64,000 nt of DNA from Caldilineaceae bacterium (GCA_026645575.1 JAPKMW010000001.1:62001-126000); one strand, 5' to 3'; shown: positions 54,796-63,393, counted from the stretch's first letter. Program-made: numbers and translations. Notes: generated from the letters alone by a model not told the origin.

Positions 54796-55437
54796 ATGAG
54801 CAACGCTGTCGATCCATTGCGCGTCCTGGTCTGTGGCCCTGACCTGTTGGCGCGCGTTGGCTTGGCAGCGTTGCTGACCGCCGCACCGGCGATCACTGTG
54901 GTCGGCCAGGTCGCGCCGGAGGAGATGCCGGTCGAGCGGATCAGCGTTTACCAACCCGATGTGATCCTCTGGGATATTGGTTGGACGCCCCAAAGTCAAT
55001 TGACTCAATTAGCCGATGTGACCGAAGCTGGCTATCCGGTCGTTGTCTTGTTGCCGGAACCGGAAGCTACGCGGGCGGTACGACCGAGCGGCGCCCAGGG
55101 CTTGTTGCTACGTACTAGTGCAACTCCGCTCTTGGCGGCGGCGTTACGGGCCGTGGCGACCGGCTTAACTGTTTTTGATCCGGACGTGAGCACACTCCTC
55201 TTTACCACCATCCCTACACCCGACGAACCCTATCGCAATGAACCCCTTACCCCGCGCGAGCAAGAAGTTCTTCAAGCCATGGCGCAAGGTCTCTCTAACA
55301 AGTTAATTGCCCGTCAACTCGATATTACGGAACACACCGTCAAATTCCATGTCAACGCCATCCTGAGTAAGCTGGGCGCACAAAGCCGGACAGAGGCCGT
55401 CGTGCGTGCCACGCGTGCTGGGCTGATCCTGCTCTAA
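54796..55437 (+). CDS. NarL/FixJ-type response regulator (LuxR HTH)
   Basis: This 213-residue protein has an N-terminal receiver-like domain (residues 8-120) with a likely phospho-acceptor Asp in 'PDVILWDIGW'; the acidic pair near the N-terminus is weak ('VCGPD'). The C-terminal LuxR helix-turn-helix is 'LTPREQEVLQAMAQGLSNKL...LDITEHTVKFHVNAILSKLG'. No histidine kinase gene is adjacent, so the receiver may be kinase-independent. It is closely spaced after dcd; the protease genes follow downstream. Confidence 0.88.
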   Translation: MSNAVDPLRVLVCGPDLLARVGLAALLTAAPAITVVGQVAPEEMPVERISVYQPDVILWDIGWTPQSQLTQLADVTEAGYPVVVLLPEPEATRAVRPSGAQGLLLRTSATPLLAAALRAVATGLTVFDPDVSTLLFTTIPTPDEPYRNEPLTPREQEVLQAMAQGLSNKLIARQLDITEHTVKFHVNAILSKLGAQSRTEAVVRATRAGLILL

Positions 55438-55756
55438 TCATCACTGCCGGGTATGGGACGATTATCTGTAAACTACAACTCAACTACACCTTCTCTGCAC
55501 CATCATTCGGCTATTCGACCACAGACTCTAGAGTGCGGACTCTGGACTCTGGACTGTGACAAATGTCTTGCTCCCTTCCGTTCGTGGATGATGACAGACT
55601 TTTGACAGGAAAAATCTCCGCACTTTCTGGTATGATGAAGCCACAGCAAAATCATACAAATAGCGTAGGTAAACTGAGTTGTTTGGCTCGTTGAGTTGTG
55701 TAGAACAAGCCAAAGCTGACTGGTGACCACGCTTCAGCCGGTCAAGGGGTGACATC
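55438..55756. other. Intergenic region with family E repeat and promoter
   Basis: This 319-base region has no gene. A family E low-complexity repeat (GGACTCTGGACTCTGGACTG, about 55519-55559) lies downstream of the LuxR gene, and the promoter at 55612-55636 faces the small membrane protein. Confidence 0.55.
55612..55636 (+). promoter_or_regulatory. Candidate extended -10 promoter
   Basis: TGGTATGAT (55628-55636) matches the extended -10 pattern seen at 1127 and 52301. A perfect TTGACA (55612-55617) lies only 13 bases upstream, too close for a standard spacer. Confidence 0.4.
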
Positions 55757-56083
55757 ATGGTAAGCAGCAAAAATTCGCCAGTTGTTCATATCAGCACTGC
55801 CCAACGGAATAAATTGTATCCACGCTATCGCAGTGCATCGCTCTTTGAACACACCGATCTGCTGGTCATCCTAGCTGTCTGTTTTCTCTTGTATGGTACG
55901 TTCGTCTACTACCTGTTTCCAAGGGTCGCCCCACATAGCCATCAGCGCGTTATTACCGAGTTAAGCTATAATTGGCAGGCGGCTTGGCGCTATTTCCAAC
56001 ATACCTGGTTGCCAGATTCTCTCTTGTCTCTCTCTCAGCTTGACGAGTGGTATCAATTTCTCGTCACCCTGGTAATGGCCTGA
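55757..56083 (+). CDS. Small membrane protein, unknown family
   Basis: This is a 108-residue ORF with one membrane helix ('TDLLVILAVCFLLYGTFVYYLF', residues about 33-54), a basic N-terminal segment (cytoplasmic) and an aromatic-rich external tail. It is preceded by AAGGGGTG and by a promoter-like element, which supports expression. No family is recognised. It ends just before a TC microsatellite and a terminator hairpin. Confidence 0.5.
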   Translation: MVSSKNSPVVHISTAQRNKLYPRYRSASLFEHTDLLVILAVCFLLYGTFVYYLFPRVAPHSHQRVITELSYNWQAAWRYFQHTWLPDSLLSLSQLDEWYQFLVTLVMA

Positions 56084-56140
56084 CGCGTTATCAGCATAGA
56101 TTCTCTCTCTCTCTCTTTCTTTCTCTCTCTCTCTCTCAGT

Positions 56141-56176
56141 TGCAAACAGCCCGCTTTTATAAGCGGGCTGTTTGCA
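56141..56176 (+). terminator. Perfect 16-bp hairpin terminator
   Basis: TGCAAACAGCCCGCTT and its exact complement flank a TTAT loop. It ends transcription of the small membrane protein gene; the preceding strand is a (TC)n tract. Confidence 0.7.
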
Positions 56177-56302
56177 TTGGGAAGTCAAATCGTGACCTAA
56201 CCTTTTGGCTAGGTCACGATTCGCGCTTTTGAGGGAAGCGGGCCGTCCCACTTTCTGGCACAATGGATGCAGTTGGCAATCACCGTACTAACCTGAGTTC
56301 GG

Positions 56303-56409
56303 GGTTAGCCAAAGACCTCCGGGAGGTGGGTACACGAAGCTGCGGCTAACGCGTATTCTCTGCCCACGGGTGCCCATCGGGCGCAGAGGTCTTTGGCGGG
56401 TATACCCAC
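56303..56409 (+). ncRNA. Candidate structured RNA or leader with crossing helices
   Basis: CCAAAGACCTC (56309-56319) pairs with GAGGTCTTTGG (56386-56396). GTGGGTA (56326-56332) pairs with TACCCAC (56403-56409), crossing the first helix as a pseudoknot would. Inner helices GTTAGCC/GGCTAAC (56304-56310 with 56344-56350) and CTCTGC/GCAGAG (56358-56363 with 56383-56388) are alternatives. No known RNA family is recognised. Confidence 0.35.
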
Positions 56410-56584
56410 GAAACGTCGAATTCACGTTACTAGGACGGGGTGCCGGAAGTCAATGATTTGAATGAGTGAAAGTGCGCCAAAAGATGGTGTCAGCGCGGAC
56501 AATGGCTCGCTGGTTAGGACTCCATAGTTACAAACCCGCGTTCCTGTCACCTTTGGCCTATTATCCCAGAGCAAGGAGTTCCTC

Positions 56585-57481
56585 ATGACCGAAACACTAC
56601 AAACCCTTTCCCAGAGCATGGCAGGGTTGGTTGAACAGAGTGATCCGAAGGTGGTGCGCGTCGATGCCCGTCAACGGCTGCCCGGCAGTGGCGTGATTTG
56701 GTCGGCGGATGGGTTGATTGTTACGTCACACCATGTGGTGGAGCGGGAAGAGCAGATTGGCATCGGCCTGGCAGATGGTCGGACGGTCAGCGCCACCTTG
56801 ATCGGCCGTGATCCTGGCGCCGACCTGGCTGTGTTGCGCGCCGATGCCACGGGGCTACCGGCGGCGACTTGGGTTGATGCCAGTGAGTTGCGCGTCGGGC
56901 ATCTGTTATTAGCCTTAGGCCGCCCCGGCAATCGTATTCAGGCAACTTTGGGTATTGCTAGCGCATTGGGCAGCCAGTGGCGCACCCCAAGCGGTGGCGA
57001 AATCGATCACTATTTGCAGACCGATGTCGTCATGTATCCCGGCTTTTCCGGCGGCCCGCTGGTCGCCGCTGATGGCCGCTTTGCCGGCATCAATACCTCA
57101 GCGCTCATGCGGGGCGTCAGCTTGGCGATCCCCAATGCCACGATCCGCAAAACGGTCGAGACGCTCGTTGCGCATGGGCATATGCCGCGCGGCTATCTGG
57201 GCATTGGCATTCAACCGGTGCGTTTGGCTGACACCATGCAACAGACGGTTGGGCAGGAGACCGGGTTGATCGTCATGTCGGTTGATAGCAACAGCCCGGC
57301 AGCGCAGGCCGGCATGGTGCAAGGTGATGTGCTGGTCAAGCTCGATGGCTCACCGGTACGCCATGTCGATGAGTTGCAAGTGCTTTTGAGCGGCGAACGG
57401 GTCGGCAAGAGCGTGCAGGCGCAGGTGGTGCGGGCCGGTCAGTTGCAAACTTTAAGCTTGACCGTTGGTCGCGCGAAGTAG
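56585..57481 (+). CDS. HtrA-like trypsin/PDZ serine protease without signal peptide
   Basis: This 298-residue protein has a trypsin-like domain (residues about 15-185) with an intact triad: H50 in 'TSHHVVE', D80 in 'GADLAVL' and S155 in 'YPGFSGGPLV'. One PDZ domain follows (about 200-290, 'GYLGIGIQPV', 'SPAAQAGMVQGDVLVKLDGS'). Unlike classical HtrA/DegP it has no signal peptide or membrane helix, so it is predicted to be cytoplasmic. AAGGAG precedes the ATG. A second trypsin-like gene follows after a family D hairpin. It may handle protein quality control inside the cell. Confidence 0.9.
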   Translation: MTETLQTLSQSMAGLVEQSDPKVVRVDARQRLPGSGVIWSADGLIVTSHHVVEREEQIGIGLADGRTVSATLIGRDPGADLAVLRADATGLPAATWVDASELRVGHLLLALGRPGNRIQATLGIASALGSQWRTPSGGEIDHYLQTDVVMYPGFSGGPLVAADGRFAGINTSALMRGVSLAIPNATIRKTVETLVAHGHMPRGYLGIGIQPVRLADTMQQTVGQETGLIVMSVDSNSPAAQAGMVQGDVLVKLDGSPVRHVDELQVLLSGERVGKSVQAQVVRAGQLQTLSLTVGRAK

Positions 57482-57507
57482 TTTCCCAAAATAACGGATT
57501 ACTTTGT

Positions 57508-57564
57508 TCTTGGCGAGTGCGTGACTCGCACTGTGGGGGAGGGCGAGTCACGCACTCGCCAAGA
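57508..57564. terminator. Perfect 22-bp hairpin, family D
   Basis: TCTTGGCGAGTGCGTGACTC... (57508-57529) pairs exactly with 57543-57564. It lies between the two trypsin-like protease genes and shares the GCGAGTCACG word with 21547-21642. Confidence 0.75.
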
Positions 57565-57611
57565 GCAGGTGCACAAATGTTCGATCGCGCTTTACTGAGT
57601 AGGAACAACCG

Positions 57612-58280
57612 ATGGATTCTGTTTTGACACAATTTAGCCGTGACATCGCCATAGTGAGCGAACGAGTCCTGCCGACGGTGGTGCAAATTCGCAATGGACG
57701 CGCCGGTGCGGGAACCGGCATCATCTGGCACAGTGACGGCTTGATCGTTACCAATGCCCATGTCGTCAACAATCGGCGCGTTAGTCAACAAGCCCTCACT
57801 GTGGAACTGGCCGATGGGCGAGAATTTACCCCTCGGCTGGTGGCGGTTGACCCGGAGGCCGATTTAGCTGTGCTACAGATTAATGGCCATGACCTGCCCA
57901 CCATTGCATTAGGCAGTTCACAGCAATTGAAGCCGGGACAACTAGTCTTTGCCTTTGGCTTTCCCAGGGGGGGTGCGGGCGGCGCCACTTCTGGTGTAGT
58001 AATCGGCGTGGGCGCACAAGTGGGAGACATGGTCAGCCCACGGAATGAGTGGGTGGCAGCCAGTTTGCATCTACGCCCCGGCCATTCCGGCGGCCCAATG
58101 GTGGACGCCGAGGGGCGGCTGATCGGGATCAATACGTTGATGAATGGCCCGGATGTCGGCGCCGCCGTGCCGGTGGATGTGGCCAAGCGCTTTATCAAAG
58201 CGGTCTATGCCAAATGGCAACAGGCGCAACCACGTCCCGTGCTGCCTCCCGACAGTGGCGGACGCATTGTCCACGTATAA
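57612..58280 (+). CDS. Trypsin-like serine protease without PDZ or signal peptide
   Basis: This 222-residue protein is a bare HtrA-type catalytic domain with an intact triad: H50 in 'TNAHVVN', D84 in 'EADLAVLQ' and S159 in 'RPGHSGGPMVD'. It ends soon after the domain with a short Pro-rich tail and has no PDZ and no export signal. Similarity to the upstream gene suggests an old duplication followed by PDZ loss or gain. A perfect terminator follows at once. Confidence 0.9.
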   Translation: MDSVLTQFSRDIAIVSERVLPTVVQIRNGRAGAGTGIIWHSDGLIVTNAHVVNNRRVSQQALTVELADGREFTPRLVAVDPEADLAVLQINGHDLPTIALGSSQQLKPGQLVFAFGFPRGGAGGATSGVVIGVGAQVGDMVSPRNEWVAASLHLRPGHSGGPMVDAEGRLIGINTLMNGPDVGAAVPVDVAKRFIKAVYAKWQQAQPRPVLPPDSGGRIVHV

Positions 58281-58281
58281 G

Positions 58282-58337
58282 TTGTCACAAAAAGGGAGCG
58301 GGGATCCATGTTGATCCCCGCTCCCTTTTTGTGACAA
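58282..58337. terminator. Perfect 25-bp bidirectional terminator
   Basis: TTGTCACAAAAAGGGAGCGG... (58282-58306) pairs exactly with 58313-58337. A-rich and T-rich flanks around a GC-rich core give rho-independent terminators in both directions between convergent genes ending at 58280 and 58358. Confidence 0.85.
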
Positions 58338-58357
58338 TGGTTTTTCCCGTGACAAAA

Positions 58358-60061
58358 CTATGGTGACTTGGCCATGGAGTTCTTTGTCAGCGTATGACCT
58401 GGCTCATCAAGCGCTAGTTCATGATCGTTGCCATTTGGGTGATAGCCATTTGTATAAGACCCATATCCATTGGTCGGTTGGGCCGCTGATTGGGCTACGC
58501 CATTGTTGCTGGCCTGATAATAGTTATAGGTATAGTCATAGGCGTAATTGCTATCATATTCATCCACGCCGTTGTAGACAACCCCGACCAGATAAGCGCG
58601 TACCTGTTGTAATGCGTGCAAAGTCTTCTTGGCGACGGTGCGGCTGGTCTTTGTTGCCCGTACCACCAACACAACCGCATCCACATAAGTGGAAAGGATC
58701 ATGGCATCGCTGACAGCAGAGATAGGCGGGCTGTCGATGATGACAATATCGGCCAGGTCGCGCAGTTCAATGAGAATCTCCTGCATCCGTTTGGAGCCTA
58801 ACAGTTCCGCTGGATTGGGTGGCAACGGCCCGGCATTTAAGATGCGCAGACCGGGAATGGCGGTCTCTTGTAAGAGATCCTCAATCGGGGTCTGTTGGTC
58901 AAAGAGGCTGATGGTCAAACCGATATTGTTCATTGTGTGGAAGAAACGTTGCTGCGACGGGCGATGGAGATCGGCGTCGACCAGAATCACCCGCTTACCG
59001 GAGCGGGTATAGGCGGCGGCCAGGTTGGCGGCGGTGAGTGACTTGCCATCTTCCGGCGAAGGACTGGTGAGCAACAGTAGCCGCAGCGAGCGCTCCACCG
59101 ACGCAAATTGCAGATTGGTGCGCAACATACGGTATGCTTCCGCTGCCGGGTGGGGGTTGTTGGAAAGCATGATCAACTTATCGCTGTCGTGTTCTGCCTC
59201 CATTTCCGGCACTGTTGTCAGCATGGGCAGGCCAAAGAGTTGCTTGGCATCATCGGCATCTTTGAGCGAATCATCCAGATATTCGATCAAGTAAGCCCCA
59301 CCGGCGGCCAGAGCAAAGCCCACAATCGCCGCCACCAGCACATTGACGAGTAACCGTGAACTGACCGGCTCGTCGGGCAGGTTGGCCGGCTCTAGCACGC
59401 TCAAGGCGTTGGCGGCGCCGCGCTGCGTGGTTGCCAGCAATGCGGCATAGTTCGATTGCATGGTCGTCAGCTTCTTATCCAGCGCGTCGATCTGATTCTC
59501 CACATTAGCAATTTCACGAGCGCTAAAAAGACTCGCCAACTCCTGCTGCTTCTGGACAACCTCATCTTCCGTTTCAGTGATGCTGGCTTGCAACTTTTCC
59601 AGTTGTGTATCGACAAAGAGTTGGCGATTATGTTCCGCCTGTCCTGCCGGGCCTTGCAAAATCAATTGTTGCGACAACATGGCGGCAAAGCTTTGGGCAA
59701 AGACCGGATCTTCATCGATCACATTGATCTCCACCACTTGTGTGTTAGGCGCTACCTGCACCGTGTAATAGGGCAGCCAATCAATGCCCAGCGCATTCAT
59801 TGTGGCTTGCTGAATCGGCTTGCGCAGGGCAATGTCCGCATAGGTTTGGGCCAATTGCTGGGCCAGGAAAACCTGATTGCTCGACGGGTTCGGTTCTTTG
59901 ATCGCCGAGCCGACAAAAAGTGTCGTGCGCGATTCGTAGACTGCCGGCTGCAAATAGGTATAGACAAAACTTGAGACCGCGGCGATCAAGGTTGCCGCCG
60001 CAATCAACCACCACCACCGGAAGAGAGGGCGTAAGAGCGTCCGTAATTCAATCGTCTCCAT
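58358..60061 (-). CDS. Polysaccharide co-polymerase/tyrosine autokinase (Wzc/CapAB-like)
   Basis: This 567-residue protein has an N-terminal Wzz domain between two membrane helices (about residues 17-37 and 245-270) with a coiled coil ('EDEVVQKQQELASLF'). The C-terminal BY-kinase domain has Walker A 'TSPSPEDGKSLTAANLA', Walker A' 'ILVDADLHRP' and Walker B 'IVIIDSPPIS'. The tail has a Tyr cluster ('NYAYDYTYNYYQ'), the expected autophosphorylation site. It controls length and export of surface polysaccharide. ATG 60061 is preceded by GGGAA; the longer reading to 60094 starts without a site. It is downstream of the gmh genes on the same strand. Confidence 0.93.
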   Translation of the reverse strand: METIELRTLLRPLFRWWWLIAAATLIAAVSSFVYTYLQPAVYESRTTLFVGSAIKEPNPSSNQVFLAQQLAQTYADIALRKPIQQATMNALGIDWLPYYTVQVAPNTQVVEINVIDEDPVFAQSFAAMLSQQLILQGPAGQAEHNRQLFVDTQLEKLQASITETEDEVVQKQQELASLFSAREIANVENQIDALDKKLTTMQSNYAALLATTQRGAANALSVLEPANLPDEPVSSRLLVNVLVAAIVGFALAAGGAYLIEYLDDSLKDADDAKQLFGLPMLTTVPEMEAEHDSDKLIMLSNNPHPAAEAYRMLRTNLQFASVERSLRLLLLTSPSPEDGKSLTAANLAAAYTRSGKRVILVDADLHRPSQQRFFHTMNNIGLTISLFDQQTPIEDLLQETAIPGLRILNAGPLPPNPAELLGSKRMQEILIELRDLADIVIIDSPPISAVSDAMILSTYVDAVVLVVRATKTSRTVAKKTLHALQQVRAYLVGVVYNGVDEYDSNYAYDYTYNYYQASNNGVAQSAAQPTNGYGSYTNGYHPNGNDHELALDEPGHTLTKNSMAKSP

Positions 60062-60085
60062 AGCATTGTTCCCTATTCTGAAAAT

Positions 60086-60172
60086 AGTCCGCACTCCAGG
60101 GTTCGCAGTCCACAGTCATTGCGGCAAACTAGACTACGGACTTTGGACTATGGACTACGGACTTTGGACTAC
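60086..60172. repeat. Family E low-complexity repeat
   Basis: GACTACGGACTTTGGACTAT and the following repeats (60132-60172) face AGTCCGCACTCC... (60086-60117), allowing an imperfect hairpin. It lies at the 3' end of the gene ending at 60177. The related words are at 32802-32899 and 55519-55559. Confidence 0.6.
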
Positions 60173-60176
60173 ATCA

Positions 60177-62729
60177 TCAAGGCACCCAAATCGGATTCCA
60201 ATCCTCATAATCGTTGTTGCTGATATTGCGTTGGCCGGAGCCATCGGCATTCATGATCCAAAGCTGCCGGCGCCCGACATCCCGGTTGGAGAAGAAGACA
60301 ATCTGTGTGCCATCCGGCGACCAACTGGGGTGTTTGTCCCACTGGTTATTGTTGTTGGTCAATTGTTGGGTGATACTGCCATCTACTGTGACCAGATAGA
60401 TCTCATCACTGCCCGAATCAGTGCTGACAAAGGCAATCTTGTCCCCCAACGGCGACCAGGCGGGGTCATAGCTCATGCCCTTAAAGGCGCTCAGTTGGCG
60501 CACCGTGCCATACTGTAGCGAACGCACCTGAATTTGCAAGTCGCGGTTGGCATCGGCCAGGACGATGGCCTGCTCCTGGCGATCCGGTGAAAGGGCGATC
60601 TGGCGGAAGGCCAGATCATGCACCCACGGCTCGTTGACCCGGAAAAGTTGACTGTTGTTGGGGTCAAGGGCGTAGGTCTCCTCCTGCCCACTGCGATTGG
60701 TCTTAAAGACAATTTTGTTGCGGTAAATATCCGGCATTACATCCGGCAGGAAAAAGAGCGTTGGCGTTGGCGTCGGCGTGAAATCGGTAATCGGTTGCAA
60801 CGACGGCAGCGGCGTCGGCGACGGCGACACCGGCGGTAGGGGTGTCGGCACCTTGGTGATCACAATCGCATTCCAGGCTAACGGCGTCGGCGTGCCATCA
60901 ACCAAGGCCGCGGCTGTGGCGATCACGGCTTGTGCTTGGGCGGTCGCGGCATTTTCCGGCGCGGCGGTGGCGTAGACATATTCGGCAATGACTGCATTGT
61001 AGGGTAACGGCGTCGGCGTATCGGCGCCACTGGCGGCAACGGCGGTGGCTTCGAGAGAACGCGCCGCCTCGGTCGCCACATTTTCGACCGGTGGCGAAGG
61101 AACGACCAAGACCGGGGTGACAAAGCCCGTTGGTACGGGGGTAAAGGTGCCGGTGGTCACGGCTACGGCGGTGGCGTATTGGGCGTTGCCGGTCGCTTCC
61201 GCCGGGTTGGCTGGGGTGGGTGTTTCCAGTAGCACCGGCGGCAACCCGCGATCAATGGCGACGGCTTGCACCGTTGCCAGGTTAGCCGGGAAGGGGGTTG
61301 GTGTCACCACCTGATAGGGAACGGGTGTATAGGTGCCGGTGGTGACAGCAATCGCCGTCGCGGTGCTATTGGATGCAACTACCGTCAACACATTGGCCGG
61401 GGGTGCAGTCAGTGTTGCCACAATAAAGGGCTTGGTTGGCAGCACGGGCGGTATAGCCGGCGCCGGCCCGACGCTTAACAGTAAGACCGGGCCGCGTCCG
61501 GTGGTGGCCGCCCCGACACCGCTGTCCCAAGCGAAGAGGGTGTCCTGCCCGTTGGTACTCGCCGTCAGCCGCAGGGTGAGCGAAGTTGCGCCCTGTAATA
61601 ACTGTTCTTGCAGCCAAGCATTGATCTCACTATCAAATTCCCAACTGTTTACCGCGTCAATGTTCAGCGCCTGTTCATTGATGGCCGGTGACAAACTCAG
61701 GGAAGCGGGCGCACTTAGCAAGCTCAAGAAATCGGCACTGGCAAGATTAGGCAGCGCCTCTTCCGCAATCAATTGAAGCTGCCAGGTCGCCGGCGCCGTA
61801 GTGAGGTTCTCGTCACGCACACCAGTCAGACGCAGTTCCCCATGCACAATATCAGCGCCACGCGGGATGTTGCGCAGATCAAAGCGGATGGCCGCAATGT
61901 GCGCCTCGCCGTTATTTTGGCCCACATAAAGGAAAGAATCATTGACATGATTGCGTCGGTCATCATTACTCATCCACCAGCCCGCACTGTTGTTGCCCGG
62001 CGTCAGGTAATACCCTTGACCGCCCGGCGGGGGCGTAGGGGTGACAAACCGCTCAATCGTGACTAGGGGCGCTGGCGTTGCGGTTGGGTTGACAGCAGCA
62101 TTGAGGACAGCAACTGACAATGGCGTCTTGGTAAAGGTTGGCGATGGGTTCGCCCCTAGGATGAAGACACTACCCGCCTGATAGGTGCGCGCGGTTGCTA
62201 GTTGTTGCCGGCGAATGATAAAACCGGATGCGACCGTCAAGAACACCAGAAAGATGGTCGCCGCAAGTGTAATCTTGGTCGATAAGAATGACCAGTGGTG
62301 GAGCCGGCGCACAGAGTAGGAAGAGACCGCCGGCAAAAGCAGCGTTTTGGGCGCTCGGCGTCGCGCCAGCACTGCCTCTTGCCGACGCGGCAACAAGATG
62401 CGATTGGCGTTAGGCGGGCGTAGCGGCTGCTGTTGGAGACGCACCAACTGAGTCGTTTGCGGCGCCGGTATGGGCAAAGCGGCTGTGGCGACCAGCGGTA
62501 ACTTTTCAGCGCCATTGGCGCTGCTCGTGTGCGCCATGAGGGGGGTGTACAATGGACATTGGGTATGGTTAGCGGCAAGACAGAAATTGGCCTGACGCTC
62601 AGGATCCGGGAGAAGCGGTTCAGCCTGGACATAGCAGCGGTGCGCCATCGTCGGACTCATCAACATGATGGTGCGATCGTTATTGAGGCCCAAGTGCGGA
62701 CAACAAGCTCGTGATGCAGGTGTACTCAT
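60177..62729 (-). CDS. Membrane-anchored protein with Cys module, DNRLRE-like domain and C-terminal beta-propeller repeats
   Basis: This is an 850-residue protein. Residues about 8-60 contain a cysteine module ('CCPHLGL', 'HRCYV', 'NFCLAANHTQCPLY') of the type I associate with Chloroflexota envelope proteins. One membrane helix lies near residue 150-170 ('ITLAATIFLVFLTVASGFII'). Outside are a DNRLRE-like jelly roll (about 225-400, 'LRNIPRGADIVHGELRL'), a long Thr/Pro/Ala linker (410-650), and a TolB/PD40 propeller-like end ('DPAWSPLGDKIAFVSTDSGS', 'HPSWSPDGTQIVFFSNRD'). The topology is type II-like. It lies between the gmh genes and the tyrosine kinase gene, so it is likely involved in the cell surface. 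Confidence 0.8.
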   Translation of the reverse strand: MSTPASRACCPHLGLNNDRTIMLMSPTMAHRCYVQAEPLLPDPERQANFCLAANHTQCPLYTPLMAHTSSANGAEKLPLVATAALPIPAPQTTQLVRLQQQPLRPPNANRILLPRRQEAVLARRRAPKTLLLPAVSSYSVRRLHHWSFLSTKITLAATIFLVFLTVASGFIIRRQQLATARTYQAGSVFILGANPSPTFTKTPLSVAVLNAAVNPTATPAPLVTIERFVTPTPPPGGQGYYLTPGNNSAGWWMSNDDRRNHVNDSFLYVGQNNGEAHIAAIRFDLRNIPRGADIVHGELRLTGVRDENLTTAPATWQLQLIAEEALPNLASADFLSLLSAPASLSLSPAINEQALNIDAVNSWEFDSEINAWLQEQLLQGATSLTLRLTASTNGQDTLFAWDSGVGAATTGRGPVLLLSVGPAPAIPPVLPTKPFIVATLTAPPANVLTVVASNSTATAIAVTTGTYTPVPYQVVTPTPFPANLATVQAVAIDRGLPPVLLETPTPANPAEATGNAQYATAVAVTTGTFTPVPTGFVTPVLVVPSPPVENVATEAARSLEATAVAASGADTPTPLPYNAVIAEYVYATAAPENAATAQAQAVIATAAALVDGTPTPLAWNAIVITKVPTPLPPVSPSPTPLPSLQPITDFTPTPTPTLFFLPDVMPDIYRNKIVFKTNRSGQEETYALDPNNSQLFRVNEPWVHDLAFRQIALSPDRQEQAIVLADANRDLQIQVRSLQYGTVRQLSAFKGMSYDPAWSPLGDKIAFVSTDSGSDEIYLVTVDGSITQQLTNNNNQWDKHPSWSPDGTQIVFFSNRDVGRRQLWIMNADGSGQRNISNNDYEDWNPIWVP

Positions 62730-62782
62730 GGCATTATCTCTCATAAACCGTGGGCGACCGCCAAGGGCCGCTCCTACTTTCT

Positions 62783-63382
62783 CTACTTATTCGGCGCAAT
62801 CATCTGATGAGCCAATGGTTGAACCCTGGTCTGCTTGCTGTTGTGGTTGAACAGGAGAGCGACCGCAGCCGCTAAATCAGCAACAATCGGCGGTGGCGAC
62901 ACTGTATCTACAAAGAGCCGATCCAAGTCGGCGCCTTGGCGGCCACTCTTGACCAAAATGGACTGACAACCGGCTGCACAGGCCGCTGCATAATCTGTCA
63001 TCGCATCACCAATAAAGACCGCTTCGGTCAGCGAAAAGGCAAATTGTTGGGCGGCCTGCTGGAGCAAGCCCGGCTGTGGTTTGCGACAGCGACAGTTGTC
63101 AGTCGGGTGATGAGGACAGACAAAGAACGCATCGATGCGCCCGCCCGCCGCTGTTACAACCTCGTGAAGCCGCTGATGTAGATCCGCTACGACGGTAGCC
63201 TCAATGATCCCGCGCCCGATGGCGGACTGATTGGTGATGACAACAATCGGGATGGGCAAGGTTGCCAGTTGTGCCAGGGCAAGCAGTACGCCCGGCAAAA
63301 ACTGGAATTCCTGCCAGTTCTTGATATAATCCGCTCGTTCCTGATTGATCACGCCATCGCGATCCAATAAAATTGCCTGCAT
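62783..63382 (-). CDS. gmhB: D-glycero-D-manno-heptose 1,7-bisphosphate 7-phosphatase
   Basis: This 199-residue HAD-IIIA phosphatase has the nucleophile motif 'LLDRDGVIN', motif II 'VVITNQSAIGRG', the zinc-binding 'CPHHPTDNCRCRKPQPG' and motif IV 'VFIGDAMTDYAAA', matching GmhB. It removes a phosphate from heptose bisphosphate in nucleotide-activated heptose synthesis. The C-terminal 20 residues are not conserved. The gene lies 11 bases downstream of the gmhA-like gene and 53 bases upstream of the beta-propeller protein gene, forming an operon. Confidence 0.92.
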   Translation of the reverse strand: MQAILLDRDGVINQERADYIKNWQEFQFLPGVLLALAQLATLPIPIVVITNQSAIGRGIIEATVVADLHQRLHEVVTAAGGRIDAFFVCPHHPTDNCRCRKPQPGLLQQAAQQFAFSLTEAVFIGDAMTDYAAACAAGCQSILVKSGRQGADLDRLFVDTVSPPPIVADLAAAVALLFNHNSKQTRVQPLAHQMIAPNK

Positions 63383-63393
63383 TGCTAATCACA

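Larger units (their letters stand above)
56084..56584. other. Non-coding region with terminator and candidate structured RNA
   Basis: This 501-base region without a gene contains a (TC)n tract (56099-56137), a terminator hairpin (56141-56176), a 12-bp stem (56188-56199 with 56210-56221) and a possibly pseudoknotted segment (56303-56409). AAGGAG (about 56571) then serves the protease gene. Confidence 0.6.
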
